Origin: CAWUKT01 sp963923035
GTDB taxonomy: Bacteria > Bacteroidota > Bacteroidia > J057 > JADKCL01
DNA: 45,835 nt
Assembly: GCA_963923035.1 (NCBI GenBank)
Contig: CAWUKT010000056.1
Location: 1 to 45,835, forward strand
Reading direction: 5' to 3'
In this document: in pieces, positions 9,801 through 16,834 of the stretch
Numbering within the stretch: the first letter of the stretch is position 1
Layout of the letters: every line of letters starts with the position of its first letter
Notes under the pieces: generated by a model
The model's database searches: none
What the model was told of the DNA's origin: nothing
The model's input: only the letters and a program-made list of their open reading frames with translations
Program-made: the position numbers and the translations under genes

Positions 9801-10386
9801 GACGCTGACCGCGTTGAACATTGGCGGTTGCTCGGCGACGGTGGCAGATTTGGTGGTGAATGTAGCGGATACCCTGAGTGCCAATTTCACTTCGTATCCG
9901 CGCTTCCCGGTTGAGTTGGCCTTGCCTTCCACCGATGTGGCCTTTACCAGCCTCGTCCCGAATGCGGCCTCGCACGTCTGGGACTTTGGAGATGGCCGCC
10001 AATCGACGGAGATCAACCCGATCCATACCTTTACCCAGGCCGGATCGTTCATGGTAGAGTTGGTCGTGGCGAATGAATTGGGCTGTCAGAGCCGGATCAT
10101 TCAGGGTCCGTATATCGTGGCGACGCCCGAGCTGTTCATTCCGAACGTCTTCTCCCCCAACAACGATGGGATCAACGACGAGTTCCTCGTCGAGTACAGC
10201 GGCTCCCAGGCCTACTCGGTGACGATCTTTGATCGCTGGGGCGTGCAGGTCTTCCAGACGAATAACAAGACGCAGGCCTGGCCGGGTACCGATATAAATG
10301 GCGAAGAGGTCCCCGAAGGAACCTATTACTACCTGGTCAAGATCCGGGACAAAGAATATGCGGGCAGCTTGACGCTGGTCCGTTAG
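3898..10386 (+). CDS. Giant SprB-repeat/PKD surface protein with gliding-motility C-terminal domain
   Basis: A 2162-residue secreted protein with an N-terminal signal peptide ending near VQA (about residues 1-26) and a start on ATG. A Cys-rich N-terminal region begins HLMGTDITYQC. About eight SprB-type repeats follow (roughly residues 580-1400), recognisable by CxGxxDG, GGxxPYxYxW and AGTYTVTVTDxxGC. Next come about six Ig-like modules opening with ADAGPDQxIC-like strings (about 1400-1910), two PKD domains (VWDFGDG near 1942 and 2021), and the C-terminal domain starting FIPNVFSPNNDGINDEF and ending YAGSLTLVR. That last domain is the type-B T9SS sorting domain (gliding-motility-associated C terminus). 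It is probably a surface adhesin exported by the T9SS. One SprB repeat is interrupted by an extra domain. The gene is monocistronic with its own terminator. Confidence 0.93.
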   Translation: MRNWKLFSFGFLFLLLGWTQNDVQATHLMGTDITYQCINACTIRVALRVYRDCGGASGVSLQQFSWGTPSAGCALPTPAGPWVPGQGANDWFVTEVTPVCPGTVTQCNVPNSPIRGVEEYFRYRDYNICNLNCTNYTIQWWGQNRNGGITSGAANQGLGSFITTFNPSITPCNSSPQFNSVPVPYVCAGQTFTFNQGATDPDGDSLSYSLGPCFTDQNDTINYNPGYSPTSPLGPTWAVTINQANGDVTFTPQPGNLEVGVMCVYVSEWRNGQLINVVGRDIQINVIPCPSNNIPGVPNVGTIQNGTGQGSSGAGIFAAACVGSNLCIEIPVVDPNPGDTVAIWWDQSIPGGTFTQTGNPNVTDTVIGINPSATFCWTPTAPGNYSFLVELQDNACPSFGFTAFTVNITVSDPEVIAIPAPPRCDTIDLCAVATNGIAPFTFQWSGQGGISSNDSCITHVFPGPGTYVYDLTITDSVGCTFTFTDSVTISQVPVANPGPNILVCEILNDTLGGPPSPDEVYTWTPSFGLSDSTVSNPAINISNPGPGPFTITYTLLVEDTVTGCSDEDQVTVTLSFPSAVTFDSSNVSCYSGSDGEIDMTVTGGLQPLTIAWTGPGGFSSANEDITGLSAGTYIVTVTDAAGCITIDSVQIEQPASPLWVNPQVIDVSCNGGDDGSINAVVTGGTMPYTYLWGNNDTVPSRDSLVAGTYTLTVTDSVGCVVVTDITVNEPTPVTINFTSYPVSCNGDNTGILVATPSGGHGNYSYFWPTLGALTDSVSNLFAGTYPLIVADTFYGDPNVQLFFDDFDGYSPWILNVPFGTNGTDNNVWTISDNEGGVPSGGCAVQNNGDNTLHITSQANPAGGAIYDLGGACGVGPCPETNMRAESPFISSVGFTNLTLSFDFTSVGDALLDNASVWYNDGGGWTLLVPSIKSGICGPGQGQWNGFAAPLPASCNNIPNLQIGIGWTNNEDGSGAAPSIAVNNVLVNAAVMPTPVVCTVLDSGIVTEPAPLGLTLTGTNNPCFGDSLGTITANPTGGNGNYGYTWSNAAIGQTIGGLPAGTYTVTVTDTAFTPAGGANGFLVCTITETIVITQPAPVSAAVSTTPTSCFLGSDGTATANVNGGTPGYSYVWTTTPPQTGPFISGLPNGAYTVIVTDTNGCIDSASAVVSQPTPVIAQTISMTNATCGDPTGTASVVASGGVGNYSYAWSTTPVQTTPTAINLLPGSYTVTITDGNGCQGTGSIVVGNEPNPDVTIVGQTNLRCFGDQDGDATAQGSGGTGPYDYFWSDGQNGATAVNLAAGTYTVTIVDQFGCQDTASVTITSPPDITSQTFVQNMGCMSTVGDGEVGVIASGGTPGYTYEWSTIPPQTGQVAAFLDPGIYSVTITDLNGCTHVDEDTVIQIPRPSIVAGPDVSFCEGEGGALISATASGATTPFYYTWYCDQPSTFCGLDSINDNDPIANPDTSGWYYVFVTDGNGCLSDTDSVFVTELPKPYVDAGSDVVLCGDSAPCVVLTPTVTGAGGPYTYDWTPGLGLNDSTSANPCARPDSTTIYTLVVTAQNGCTSDLNTLDTNSTVTVNVNPIPIADAGPDQDICLGDSVILQSTGSGAGPDYEYEWSPGTGLSDSTILNPFAFPDITTEYALVVYSNGCPSYADSVTVTVHTIPTVVLNWNREICLGDTTLLDGIASGDSSFTYQWWPTTGLIGDTTAEDVLASPDTTTTYYFQAISQWGCESSPDSALLTVKSTPIAEAGPNLELCEDDSIQLQGSFFYTTTLPAPTSEVFLSWSPADHMSDSTIAQPVIWPTNSGWYYLTARHTVCETEDSTFVTVIPRPDGTLTGDTSVICGGDSIQLTATGGLGGASFTWTPPIGLSDPNSATPMASPDTSVTYTLVISEGGCDDTLTYDLDVIPNPNPSYLSSLTDGCVPHTVNFLQNSDNSINFVWDFGDGSPVSNEDFPTHTYSSPGSYNVTLTALNIGGCSATVADLVVNVADTLSANFTSYPRFPVELALPSTDVAFTSLVPNAASHVWDFGDGRQSTEINPIHTFTQAGSFMVELVVANELGCQSRIIQGPYIVATPELFIPNVFSPNNDGINDEFLVEYSGSQAYSVTIFDRWGVQVFQTNNKTQAWPGTDINGEEVPEGTYYYLVKIRDKEYAGSLTLVR

Positions 10387-10409
10387 GATTTAAATTAACG
10401 CTAAAAATC

Positions 10410-10448
10410 AAGCCGCCCCTCCTTCACGGAGCGGGCGGCTTGCCTTTT
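10410..10448. terminator. Bidirectional terminator between convergent genes
   Basis: The arms AAGCCGCCC (10410-10418) and GGGCGGCTT (10433-10441) pair, extended inward by CTCC/GGAG past one bulged base. The stem is followed by CCTTTTC on the plus strand and preceded by an A-run that serves the opposite strand. It lies between the adhesin and the leftward T9SS gene. Confidence 0.88.
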
Positions 10449-10464
10449 CAAAGGAATCGTATGC

Positions 10465-12174
10465 TTATTGGATCATGAGCTTGCGGGTGCCGGCTCCGAT
10501 TCCGGGGATGTCGTAGCGGAGCAGGTAAATGCCCTTGCTGAGTCCATTGGCCGGAAGCAGCATCTTGCCGTTGCGGGCCGTGATCTCCTGGAGCATTTTT
10601 CCTTGCATGTCCCACAACTGGAGGGGGCCTTCTCCGGTCATCTCGCCCAGTACCTGGACTTCGATCTGCTCGGTGGCGGCGAGGTAGGTCGCGGTCAGGC
10701 CATCAGCCGGGTTGGCTTCGGTATCATCCGCAAACCGCTTGGGGAAGGAGCATTGGTTGGCGTCGCGGGGATCGACCGTCCAGACCACCAAGGGAGAAGG
10801 AACGGCCCAGGGAATGGTAATCCGGTTGCCGTAGAGCTTCTCTTTGATCAGCGGAGGCACATCGGTCTTGATCATATCGTCCTTGGAGCAATCGGACTTG
10901 CCCTGGTCATCGGCGGCCACCATCCAGAAGGAACGGGGATCGGGGCCGGTGGGCCAGCCGGAAGTCGCCGAACCGAACGTATTGAACTCCCCGACCATGT
11001 AGTGGAAATTGTTGGTGGGGTTCCAATCCATTCTGAAGAAGAGGTTTTTGGTGCTGGGATAATAGCCACCGAAGTCGTACTCGTTGAATTGGAGTGCCGG
11101 GCCAAAGTTGTCCAGCATGATGGAATAGCCCTTGATTTGGGGAGCTCCGCCAGCGGTATACTCATAGTAACCGGACATCAGGTACTTGCCGGACGCTTCC
11201 TGGATGCCATTGACAATGTACTCGCTGCCATCGCTGAGGCCGCCCCCGATGATCGGGTAGTGGTGCAGCCAGCTCACGCCGCCGCCCGGATCGATTTCCA
11301 TCGCTCCGGCGACATCAAAGGTCGTCCCGTCGTCGCTGTACTCAAAGCCGACCACGTATCCGCTGGCAATGCTGTTGCTGGCGACCAGGGCCTTTCCGTG
11401 GGTGTAGATGCCCGCGCCCGGGTTGCCGTAGGCACGGCCCCAGATCGGGTTGCCGCCGGGATCAAGGCGGAGCACAATGACCTCGTTCAGGACCGGGAAG
11501 GTCGCGACATCGGCCGTTCCGACCACGGTCAATTCGAAGGTCCCCGGATCGAATTCGATTTCGAAGCCCTTGGTCCCGCTGTAGTTCCAGGCCGTGCTGC
11601 TGAGCCAGTATTCATTGGCGAAGACCGTGGCGCCCGTGTTGTCGAGGCCGTGGATCATCAGCTGGCCGTTGTCGGATTCCCCAACGATCCAGATCATCTC
11701 GCCGCCTCCGGGAATGGGATAGGACTCGATGTCGTGGGTTTGGACGCGGGGGCACCGCACGATCCAGTTGACCACCCCGCCGGGGGTGATGCTCGCGACG
11801 TCGGTCGCGAAGACCGACGAATTGAAAGCGGCGGCCAGGTTGTTCGAGGCCAGCATTTGGGTGACGGCAGCGCCTTCGATCTTCTCGGCGCCAGCCGGGT
11901 GGAGGAATTCGTAGAACCGAATGGGGGTTCCGGCCTGGTCGTGGATGGAGAAAAGGCCATCGGTGGAGAAATTGAAGCTGGAGCCGACGCCAAAGACATT
12001 GGCTCCACCGGGGCCAAAGAAGTTGACCGCCTCTACGTCGTTGAAATGGCCGGTCTCGAGACCGGTCCCGGGATCATAGGCGTACAGGCGTTGGAAAGGC
12101 TGCGCTTGCAAGGTGGTGGCCGCCATGAATATGGCAACCAAGGCAATTAAATGCCTTGAATAGAAAGGTTTCAT
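10465..12174 (-). CDS. Secreted protein with T9SS type A sorting domain
   Basis: 569 residues with a clear signal peptide (about 1-25, ending TLQAQ). The central region contains repeated short segments with Gly/Asp-rich turns and aromatic strands (for example GNPIWGRAYG and VVGFEYSDDG) that look like a beta-propeller-like secreted domain; I cannot assign an enzymatic family. The last 75 or so residues (LQLWDMQGKMLQEI...LSKGIYLLRYDI...RKLMIQ) are a typical T9SS type A C-terminal sorting domain, so the protein is predicted to cross the outer membrane through the T9SS and be cleaved or anchored there. It faces the giant adhesin tail to tail. The sorting call is firm; the role is unknown. Confidence 0.88.
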   Translation of the reverse strand: MKPFYSRHLIALVAIFMAATTLQAQPFQRLYAYDPGTGLETGHFNDVEAVNFFGPGGANVFGVGSSFNFSTDGLFSIHDQAGTPIRFYEFLHPAGAEKIEGAAVTQMLASNNLAAAFNSSVFATDVASITPGGVVNWIVRCPRVQTHDIESYPIPGGGEMIWIVGESDNGQLMIHGLDNTGATVFANEYWLSSTAWNYSGTKGFEIEFDPGTFELTVVGTADVATFPVLNEVIVLRLDPGGNPIWGRAYGNPGAGIYTHGKALVASNSIASGYVVGFEYSDDGTTFDVAGAMEIDPGGGVSWLHHYPIIGGGLSDGSEYIVNGIQEASGKYLMSGYYEYTAGGAPQIKGYSIMLDNFGPALQFNEYDFGGYYPSTKNLFFRMDWNPTNNFHYMVGEFNTFGSATSGWPTGPDPRSFWMVAADDQGKSDCSKDDMIKTDVPPLIKEKLYGNRITIPWAVPSPLVVWTVDPRDANQCSFPKRFADDTEANPADGLTATYLAATEQIEVQVLGEMTGEGPLQLWDMQGKMLQEITARNGKMLLPANGLSKGIYLLRYDIPGIGAGTRKLMIQ

Positions 12175-12657
12175 AACAGGGTGATTTTGATAAAATTTCT
12201 ACTTAATGCGATTGTAGTCTACTTCGCTTTGATCTTTGGGGGTCCTAAGGGGTGGGAAAATGGAGCCCTCCACGCGAAGGGCTCCCCTTTAGGGTGATTT
12301 TTGATTCATTTCGATCCCCTGACCCAATTGTTCTCCCCTTCCCACTTGCCTCATCTTCAGTTCCATGGAACATCCGGGCGACAGGAATCAGTCACAAGAA
12401 GATGCTGCCCTTCATGGGGCTAGCAAAAATTAAACAAGCTTAACAATGTTGATTTTTTACGTTGCGTCAATATAAAGAAGTAATGACAGAAATCCGAAAA
12501 AGACCGCCAACAAAAACACCCACACTTGCCCATCTAATCTTTCACCGGACTGGTAAACAATTGATTCCAAGTCCATTCATCGTGTAGCTGATTCTGGACA
12601 GTAAAGCCTTCCTTGCCCTACCTGTCCTCCCCCAATTAGGTCGAAGCGCCAGTCTTC
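12175..12657. other. 483-bp intergenic stretch, mostly featureless
   Basis: This lies between two leftward genes. The only structure I see is a hairpin at 12262-12285 (8-bp arms GGAGCCCT/AGGGCTCC) which, read on the minus strand, is followed by ATTTTCCC. It could be a weak terminator of minus-strand transcription arriving from 12658. A 63-codon frame at 12252-12443 has no protein-like features. No consensus promoter for the gene at 12174 is evident. Confidence 0.5.
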
Positions 12658-14022
12658 CTAGGCTTCAAGGCCTTGGGTACGGCGGCGGAAATAAAGGACG
12701 GCCAATACGGAAAACCCAATCCAAGAAAGGGCCAGGGACACCATCCAACCCGAATTGATGTCCACTTCGAAGAGTTCTTCCTTGTAATAGGACAGGCTAT
12801 CGGCCAGGAGATAAGCGCCCAGGATACCGGTCGAGGCGAGCACGTTTCGGTTCCGCGGGAACCAGGCGTGGGCCAAGGGGACCGCCGCCGCAAACAGCAA
12901 GGCGGGCAGCACTCCCATAAGAATCCAGGTACTCCCAATCCCCAGCCAAACGGGTCCGGAAAGCAATAGGGTCAGCGGAATGGTCAGAATGGGAACCGCC
13001 AAAAAGATCACGTATAAGGCCATGGTTGGGCGGGGCAAGAGCTTCGGGTTCTTCAACAGCGCCGACATCCCCAGTGGCAGCAGGCCCATCACCAATCCTC
13101 CAATGGGGATGGCAGTGAGGTAAATACTAAAGTAAATCAGGTCTTCGGGAACGGCATCGCGCAGTCCGTAGAAGCCGGCCGACACGACCAGCATCAACGC
13201 AATTCCCCGCAGCACCTTCAGTGAATCCTTGCGGTAGTGCTTCCAGGCATAGATCCCCAGCGCCGTGACCCAAGATCCCACAATCAACGCCAGGAATCCA
13301 AGAGAGGAAAAGATCCCCCACCCCATAAAGGTATCCCCGACCAACAGGATCCCGACGAGCATGACGAACCGCATCTCAGGCGCATTCTTGAACTTGGGGG
13401 CGACCTTGGTTCCTTCTGGCAGTTTCCAGTTGGGGAGGGCCTTGACGGCCTCCGGGGTGGCTTTGAGGATAAACATGGCGCTGCACCCGACCAGGGCCAT
13501 CGCGGTCAGGATGGATTCCATTCCACCGAACCCCGGGAACATCAGGTAGGCGTCGAAGAAGAAAACCTCAAACAGCCAGGCAGACACCACCTGGGCAGAT
13601 TCCAGCATGCCGAAGAACAGCAAGGCGGCCATCATTTGGGACCGGACCTTCATCCCCCAGAGGTCCAGGACCAAGCGAAAAAGACCGAGCAACAGGAATG
13701 CACTCCCCCCCGAGAAAGCCATGAAGAAGATCACGGAATACATAAAGGAAATGCCGCCCCCGCCAAAGAAATATCCGGCGATGTTCGAGATGAACAGGGC
13801 CCATACGCCATACTGAATGGTCTCCCGCAGCCCCATGAAGCGTTGGGCGAAAAGGGCGAGGGGGAAGAAAAACAATAGGGGTCCGAGCAGGGGAACAAAG
13901 CCCGGCATCAAGGCTTCTCCAGTTACGGCATACCCAAGAGCAGCTGTACTTTGGGTCAACAGCGACCAAATCGTCAGCATACTAAAGGCGGATACCAGGA
14001 GTAAGATTCTGGAACGGTTCAT
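12658..14022 (-). CDS. Polytopic inner-membrane protein, about 12 membrane helices
   Basis: 454 residues composed largely of hydrophobic segments, about 12 predicted helices, with short charged loops (GMKVRSQMM, KHYRKDSLK, FPRNRN) and one longer cytoplasmic-looking loop (about 190-215, KALPNWKLPEGTKVAPKF). The overall layout is like a major-facilitator transporter, but I see no diagnostic MFS loop motif and do not recognise the family. It reads in the same direction as its neighbours with large gaps on both sides (483 and 172 nt), so it is probably transcribed alone. Membrane location is certain from composition; substrate unknown. Confidence 0.8.
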   Translation of the reverse strand: MNRSRILLLVSAFSMLTIWSLLTQSTAALGYAVTGEALMPGFVPLLGPLLFFFPLALFAQRFMGLRETIQYGVWALFISNIAGYFFGGGGISFMYSVIFFMAFSGGSAFLLLGLFRLVLDLWGMKVRSQMMAALLFFGMLESAQVVSAWLFEVFFFDAYLMFPGFGGMESILTAMALVGCSAMFILKATPEAVKALPNWKLPEGTKVAPKFKNAPEMRFVMLVGILLVGDTFMGWGIFSSLGFLALIVGSWVTALGIYAWKHYRKDSLKVLRGIALMLVVSAGFYGLRDAVPEDLIYFSIYLTAIPIGGLVMGLLPLGMSALLKNPKLLPRPTMALYVIFLAVPILTIPLTLLLSGPVWLGIGSTWILMGVLPALLFAAAVPLAHAWFPRNRNVLASTGILGAYLLADSLSYYKEELFEVDINSGWMVSLALSWIGFSVLAVLYFRRRTQGLEA

Positions 14023-14194
14023 AGGTAGTGGTTGGAGGCCTCAATATAAGAAATTCTAAAGGTCCACTGCGCCCCTCTTGCTCCCCGTTTATTCCCCCTC
14101 ACCCCAAAGAAATACCAGAGTTGCAGGAGCCATTCTCCTACCCTCACAAAAACCAATCCTTACAATTCTGGATGAAATGACTGACTTGTCCCGA

Positions 14195-15325
14195 TCAAAA
14201 CGCCTCGCTCACCGTCAAATAGAAGTTCCCCCCGATGGGGGTCCGGCCGTAATCCGCCCGCAGGTTGATCTTCTCCTTGCGGTCCAGCATGAACCGGAGG
14301 CCGCCCCCGTAAGAGGCCCGCGTATCGCTCAGCGCGTACTCGGAGATCGAGTTGGCGACCCAGCCCGCTCCGATATGGGCCGTGGCCGTGATCCGCCAGA
14401 ACAGCGGGGCGCGGTACTCCATCTGGGTGACCAGGGAATGGTTGTCGCGGTAGCGGCCCTCGTAGTAGCCCCGCAGGCGCCGGGCCCCTCCGACGAAGGC
14501 CATCTGGTTGAAGGGCGCGTCCCCGAAGATATTGTCGGTGTAGAAATTAAAGGCCAGGACATGCTCCCACGGCGTCTCGTAGTACTTGGACAGGTCGAAG
14601 GTGAAGCGGAGAAATGAGAAGTCGCTGAGAAAAGCCGGACTGTTGTAAATCAACCAGGCCTCGCCATATTCTCCTTCGGTGGGAAAAAAAATATTGTCCC
14701 GGGACTCCCAGATGCCATTGACACCGAGGGAAGAGATGATGCCGCCCTCATTTCCGGTGATCGGTTGGGTGGCCAGCAAGCCACCATCTTCGACGTTCGT
14801 GATGTCGAAGCCATCAAAGGCGTAGTTGCCGCCGAGGTAGAGCTTCGGCGTGATGCGTTTGTAGACATTGAAACGGAGGCGGGGAAAGGTCACGTCAAAT
14901 ATCTCCTGGTACTGGGTGTCTTCGTAATTGCCGAGGCCGAAGAAGAAGAAATTGAAGCGGTAATAGCCGATCTCCCCGGTGGACAACCAGTCTTCGTTCT
15001 TGTAATAGAGTCGCCAGGGAACGTAGAAGAGGATTTGGCGGTTTTGGGTGTAGACAAATCCAGGCCGGACGGAAGACGGCTTGGAACTTTCCGGCTCTCC
15101 CCGGAACCGCCAGGTCAATTGGGCGCCCGCTCCAAAGGCCCACCTGGTCTCAGGCGTGAAAAAGACCACCGGCAAGGCCAGCAGACGCACTTTCCGTTGG
15201 CGGGTGGAATCAGCCGCCTCGGAAGAATCCGTTTGGACCTGGGGCGGGACCGGAAGCGGGGCCGCGTTGGCATTTCCCCAGCCCAACCCCAAGAGCAACA
15301 GTACAAACAAGCAATGCTTCGACAT
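14195..15325 (-). CDS. BamA/TamA-family (Omp85 C-terminal) outer-membrane barrel protein
   Basis: 376 residues with a signal peptide (about 1-21, ending ANA). The mature part is a run of amphipathic aromatic strands. Near residue 275 it carries GGARRLRGYYEGRYRDN, corresponding to the conserved (V/I)RGY loop of Omp85 barrels, and it ends in a strand finishing with Phe (NFYLTVSEAF), the usual outer-membrane targeting signature. No POTRA domains are present: only about 45 residues precede the first strands, so this is a barrel-only surface-antigen-like protein and not BamA itself. A promoter matching the Bacteroidota consensus lies just upstream. It is likely an outer-membrane channel or assembly factor of unknown substrate. 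Confidence 0.85.
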   Translation of the reverse strand: MSKHCLFVLLLLGLGWGNANAAPLPVPPQVQTDSSEAADSTRQRKVRLLALPVVFFTPETRWAFGAGAQLTWRFRGEPESSKPSSVRPGFVYTQNRQILFYVPWRLYYKNEDWLSTGEIGYYRFNFFFFGLGNYEDTQYQEIFDVTFPRLRFNVYKRITPKLYLGGNYAFDGFDITNVEDGGLLATQPITGNEGGIISSLGVNGIWESRDNIFFPTEGEYGEAWLIYNSPAFLSDFSFLRFTFDLSKYYETPWEHVLAFNFYTDNIFGDAPFNQMAFVGGARRLRGYYEGRYRDNHSLVTQMEYRAPLFWRITATAHIGAGWVANSISEYALSDTRASYGGGLRFMLDRKEKINLRADYGRTPIGGNFYLTVSEAF

Positions 15326-15353
15326 GGCAATTTGATTCAGGAGTATGACGGGT

Positions 15354-15389
15354 CAAATGTAGCGGGCGCAGATGATCCGGTCTGTCAAA
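15354..15389 (-). promoter_or_regulatory. Promoter of the Omp85-like gene
   Basis: On the minus strand, TTTG at 15386-15389 and TACATTTG at 15354-15361 form a -33/-7 pair. From the TTG of the -33 element (15386-15388) the spacer is 24 nt, one longer than usual. A second TACATTTG occurs at 15386-15393 overlapping the -33 element. The predicted start is about 15347, some 22 nt before the ATG at 15325. Confidence 0.55.
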
Positions 15390-15456
15390 TGTAAGATGTT
15401 TTCGGAGATGGAAGGGGAAATGGATTATATTGGTCCACCAACAGAGACCAAGAATC

Positions 15457-15885
15457 ATGAACACAACCCCTGCGGACGGCGTCGTCGTCCCTTTCCGGTT
15501 CATCCGGACCAAGCAAATTGTGGTGGAAGGCCGGATTTATGGCCGTCGCCAACCTTTGTTGATTGATACCGGATCGTCTCATACCGTCATCCATACGAAA
15601 ACCGCCGAGGCCGTCGGTATCGAACTGGGCAAGACCGGCGGGACCGGCGGCGGGGTCGGTGGCGTGGACATCGCCATGTACCAGCTCCCTACGATGACTG
15701 TGGAGCTGGGTGGCCACCAGTTTGTGGTGGACCATCCGACGGCCATGGACCTGTCCCATGTGCTCATTGCGCTGAAGCAATCGCGGGCCCGCCAGGTCTC
15801 TGTGGTCCTGGGGGCCGATCTGCTCCGTGAATACGGTGCTATCATCAATTACCAAAATTGTACCATAACATTGTTCCCCCACTGA
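15457..15885 (+). CDS. Retropepsin-like aspartic protease (single domain)
   Basis: 142 residues from the ATG at 15457; a longer frame from a TTG at 15430 is possible but adds only non-conserved residues. One catalytic motif LLIDTGSSHTVI (Asp about residue 37) is followed by Gly-rich strands and the second conserved segment VVLGADLLREYGAIINY, as in bacterial single-domain aspartyl proteases of the retropepsin fold, which dimerise so that each subunit supplies one Asp. There is no signal peptide or membrane segment, so a cytoplasmic location is expected. It diverges from the Omp85-like gene. Substrate unknown. Confidence 0.83.
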   Translation: MNTTPADGVVVPFRFIRTKQIVVEGRIYGRRQPLLIDTGSSHTVIHTKTAEAVGIELGKTGGTGGGVGGVDIAMYQLPTMTVELGGHQFVVDHPTAMDLSHVLIALKQSRARQVSVVLGADLLREYGAIINYQNCTITLFPH

Positions 15886-16115
15886 CCGACCACTTTTATT
15901 ACCATTCCTCCCCCAAAAAGCCGACTCCCTCCCCTCAGTTACATCTTCCCCTAAAATATTTTATTAAAATGGCTTCCAATGGTATTTGGAATGCATGATT
16001 CCCCCATTAGCTTGTTTCGGATTTAGGACAATAGTTGGCAATACCTAGTTCTCAGACGCGTTCTTTTTTATTTTTTGTAAAGACTAATCTCATTTTGTCT
16101 GAGACATGATGAATC

Positions 16116-16152
16116 AAACGCCGCCCCGGCCACTGCTGGCGCGGCGTTTTCC
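16116..16152 (+). terminator. Rho-independent terminator
   Basis: The 9-bp arms AAACGCCGC (16116-16124) and GCGGCGTTT (16141-16149) enclose a smaller GCCA/TGGC hairpin (16129-16140) and are followed by TTTTCC. It is 230 nt after the protease stop codon, which would make a long 3' UTR unless a small RNA lies between. Confidence 0.8.
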
Positions 16153-16155
16153 TAT

Positions 16156-16355
16156 TAGCATGCACTCCAGTTTCCCCCTCCTATCCTATTCATTCGACCA
16201 TTCCCCAATTATTTTTTTATTAGAATAAACCTAACATCCTCCAACCTTTCCCGGGCCAGGGCGTAACTATAAATGAAAGCGCTCAGTAGTGAGTGTGCCA
16301 CGCTAGAATGAATGAAATTGGAGCCCCTCCCGAGACCAAAGGAGGGGCTTTTTTT
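16156..16355 (+). ncRNA. Candidate small RNA ending at the orphan terminator
   Basis: About 170 nt of non-coding sequence between two strong same-strand terminators, ending in a textbook stem and T-run, is the usual signature of an intergenic sRNA. I see no convincing -7/-33 promoter and recognise no known RNA family, so the 5' end is arbitrary and the call tentative. Confidence 0.3.
16322..16355 (+). terminator. Orphan rho-independent terminator
   Basis: A perfect 9-bp stem AGCCCCTCC (16322-16330) / GGAGGGGCT (16341-16349) is followed by a T-run to 16355. No coding gene precedes it on the plus strand since the terminator at 16116-16152, so it probably ends a small untranslated RNA. Confidence 0.85.
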
Positions 16356-16523
16356 GTGGGGTGGTTCAAGGGGAACAAGAAGGGAGTCAAGGGGGAGAAC
16401 GATGGGTGGAAAGGAAGAAATGACAGGGGGAAAAACAAAATCCAGCTCCAATCAATATTCCGCATTCAAGCCATTCTCCCAAACAAACACCCTCCAAGAA
16501 AAACAATCTCCAAATATACCTAG

Positions 16524-16817
16524 GCGATCCGAGTTCCGAACTGCGATGGCCGAGTTCCGAACTCGGATGGCCGAGTCTCGAACTGCGATGGCCGAGTCCC
16601 GGACTGCGCTCGCCGAGTCAGAGACTCCGATGGCCGGGTCCCGAACTGCGCTCACCGAGTTGGAGACTCGGATGGCCGAGTCCCGAACTGCGTTCACCGA
16701 GTTCGAGACTCCAATGGCCGGGTCCCGAACCACACTCGCCGAGTCGGAGACTCCGATGGCCGGGTCCCGAACTGAGTTCGCCGAGTCAGCAACTCCGACA
16801 ACCGGGTCCATGACTCC
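16524..16817. repeat. 14-unit 21-bp tandem array (array 2)
   Basis: Fourteen contiguous 21-nt units, 294 nt in all, with a decayed 15th reaching the stop codon of the glycosyltransferase. The common core is CCGAGTCCCGAACT with variants. From unit 5 to unit 13 two subtypes alternate, one with core GATGGCCGGGTCCCGAACT and the other with core CCGAGTCGGAGACTCC, giving a 42-bp higher-order period. Many units are inverted repeats, for example CCGAGTT-ccg-AACTCGG at 16550-16566 and CCGAGT-tggag-ACTCGG at 16655-16671. All frames stay open because 21 is divisible by three, so open frames here are not evidence of coding. Confidence 0.92.
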
Positions 16818-16834
16818 GGATTCCAGGTACTCGG

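Larger units (their letters stand above)
15886..16523. other. Long non-coding stretch with two orphan terminators
   Basis: No protein gene is supported. Two strong rho-independent terminators on the plus strand (16116-16152 and 16322-16355) are separated by about 170 nt without a coding frame. An 8-bp inverted repeat (TCTCAGAC at 16050-16057 and GTCTGAGA at 16097-16104) precedes the first. The first may end the protease transcript 230 nt downstream of its stop; the second has no gene to end. Frames at 16209-16523 on both strands are low-complexity. Confidence 0.6.

Noticed and set aside
12252..12443. A 63-codon plus-strand frame between two leftward genes
   Set aside because: No promoter, and no protein-like composition; the sequence overlaps a hairpin.
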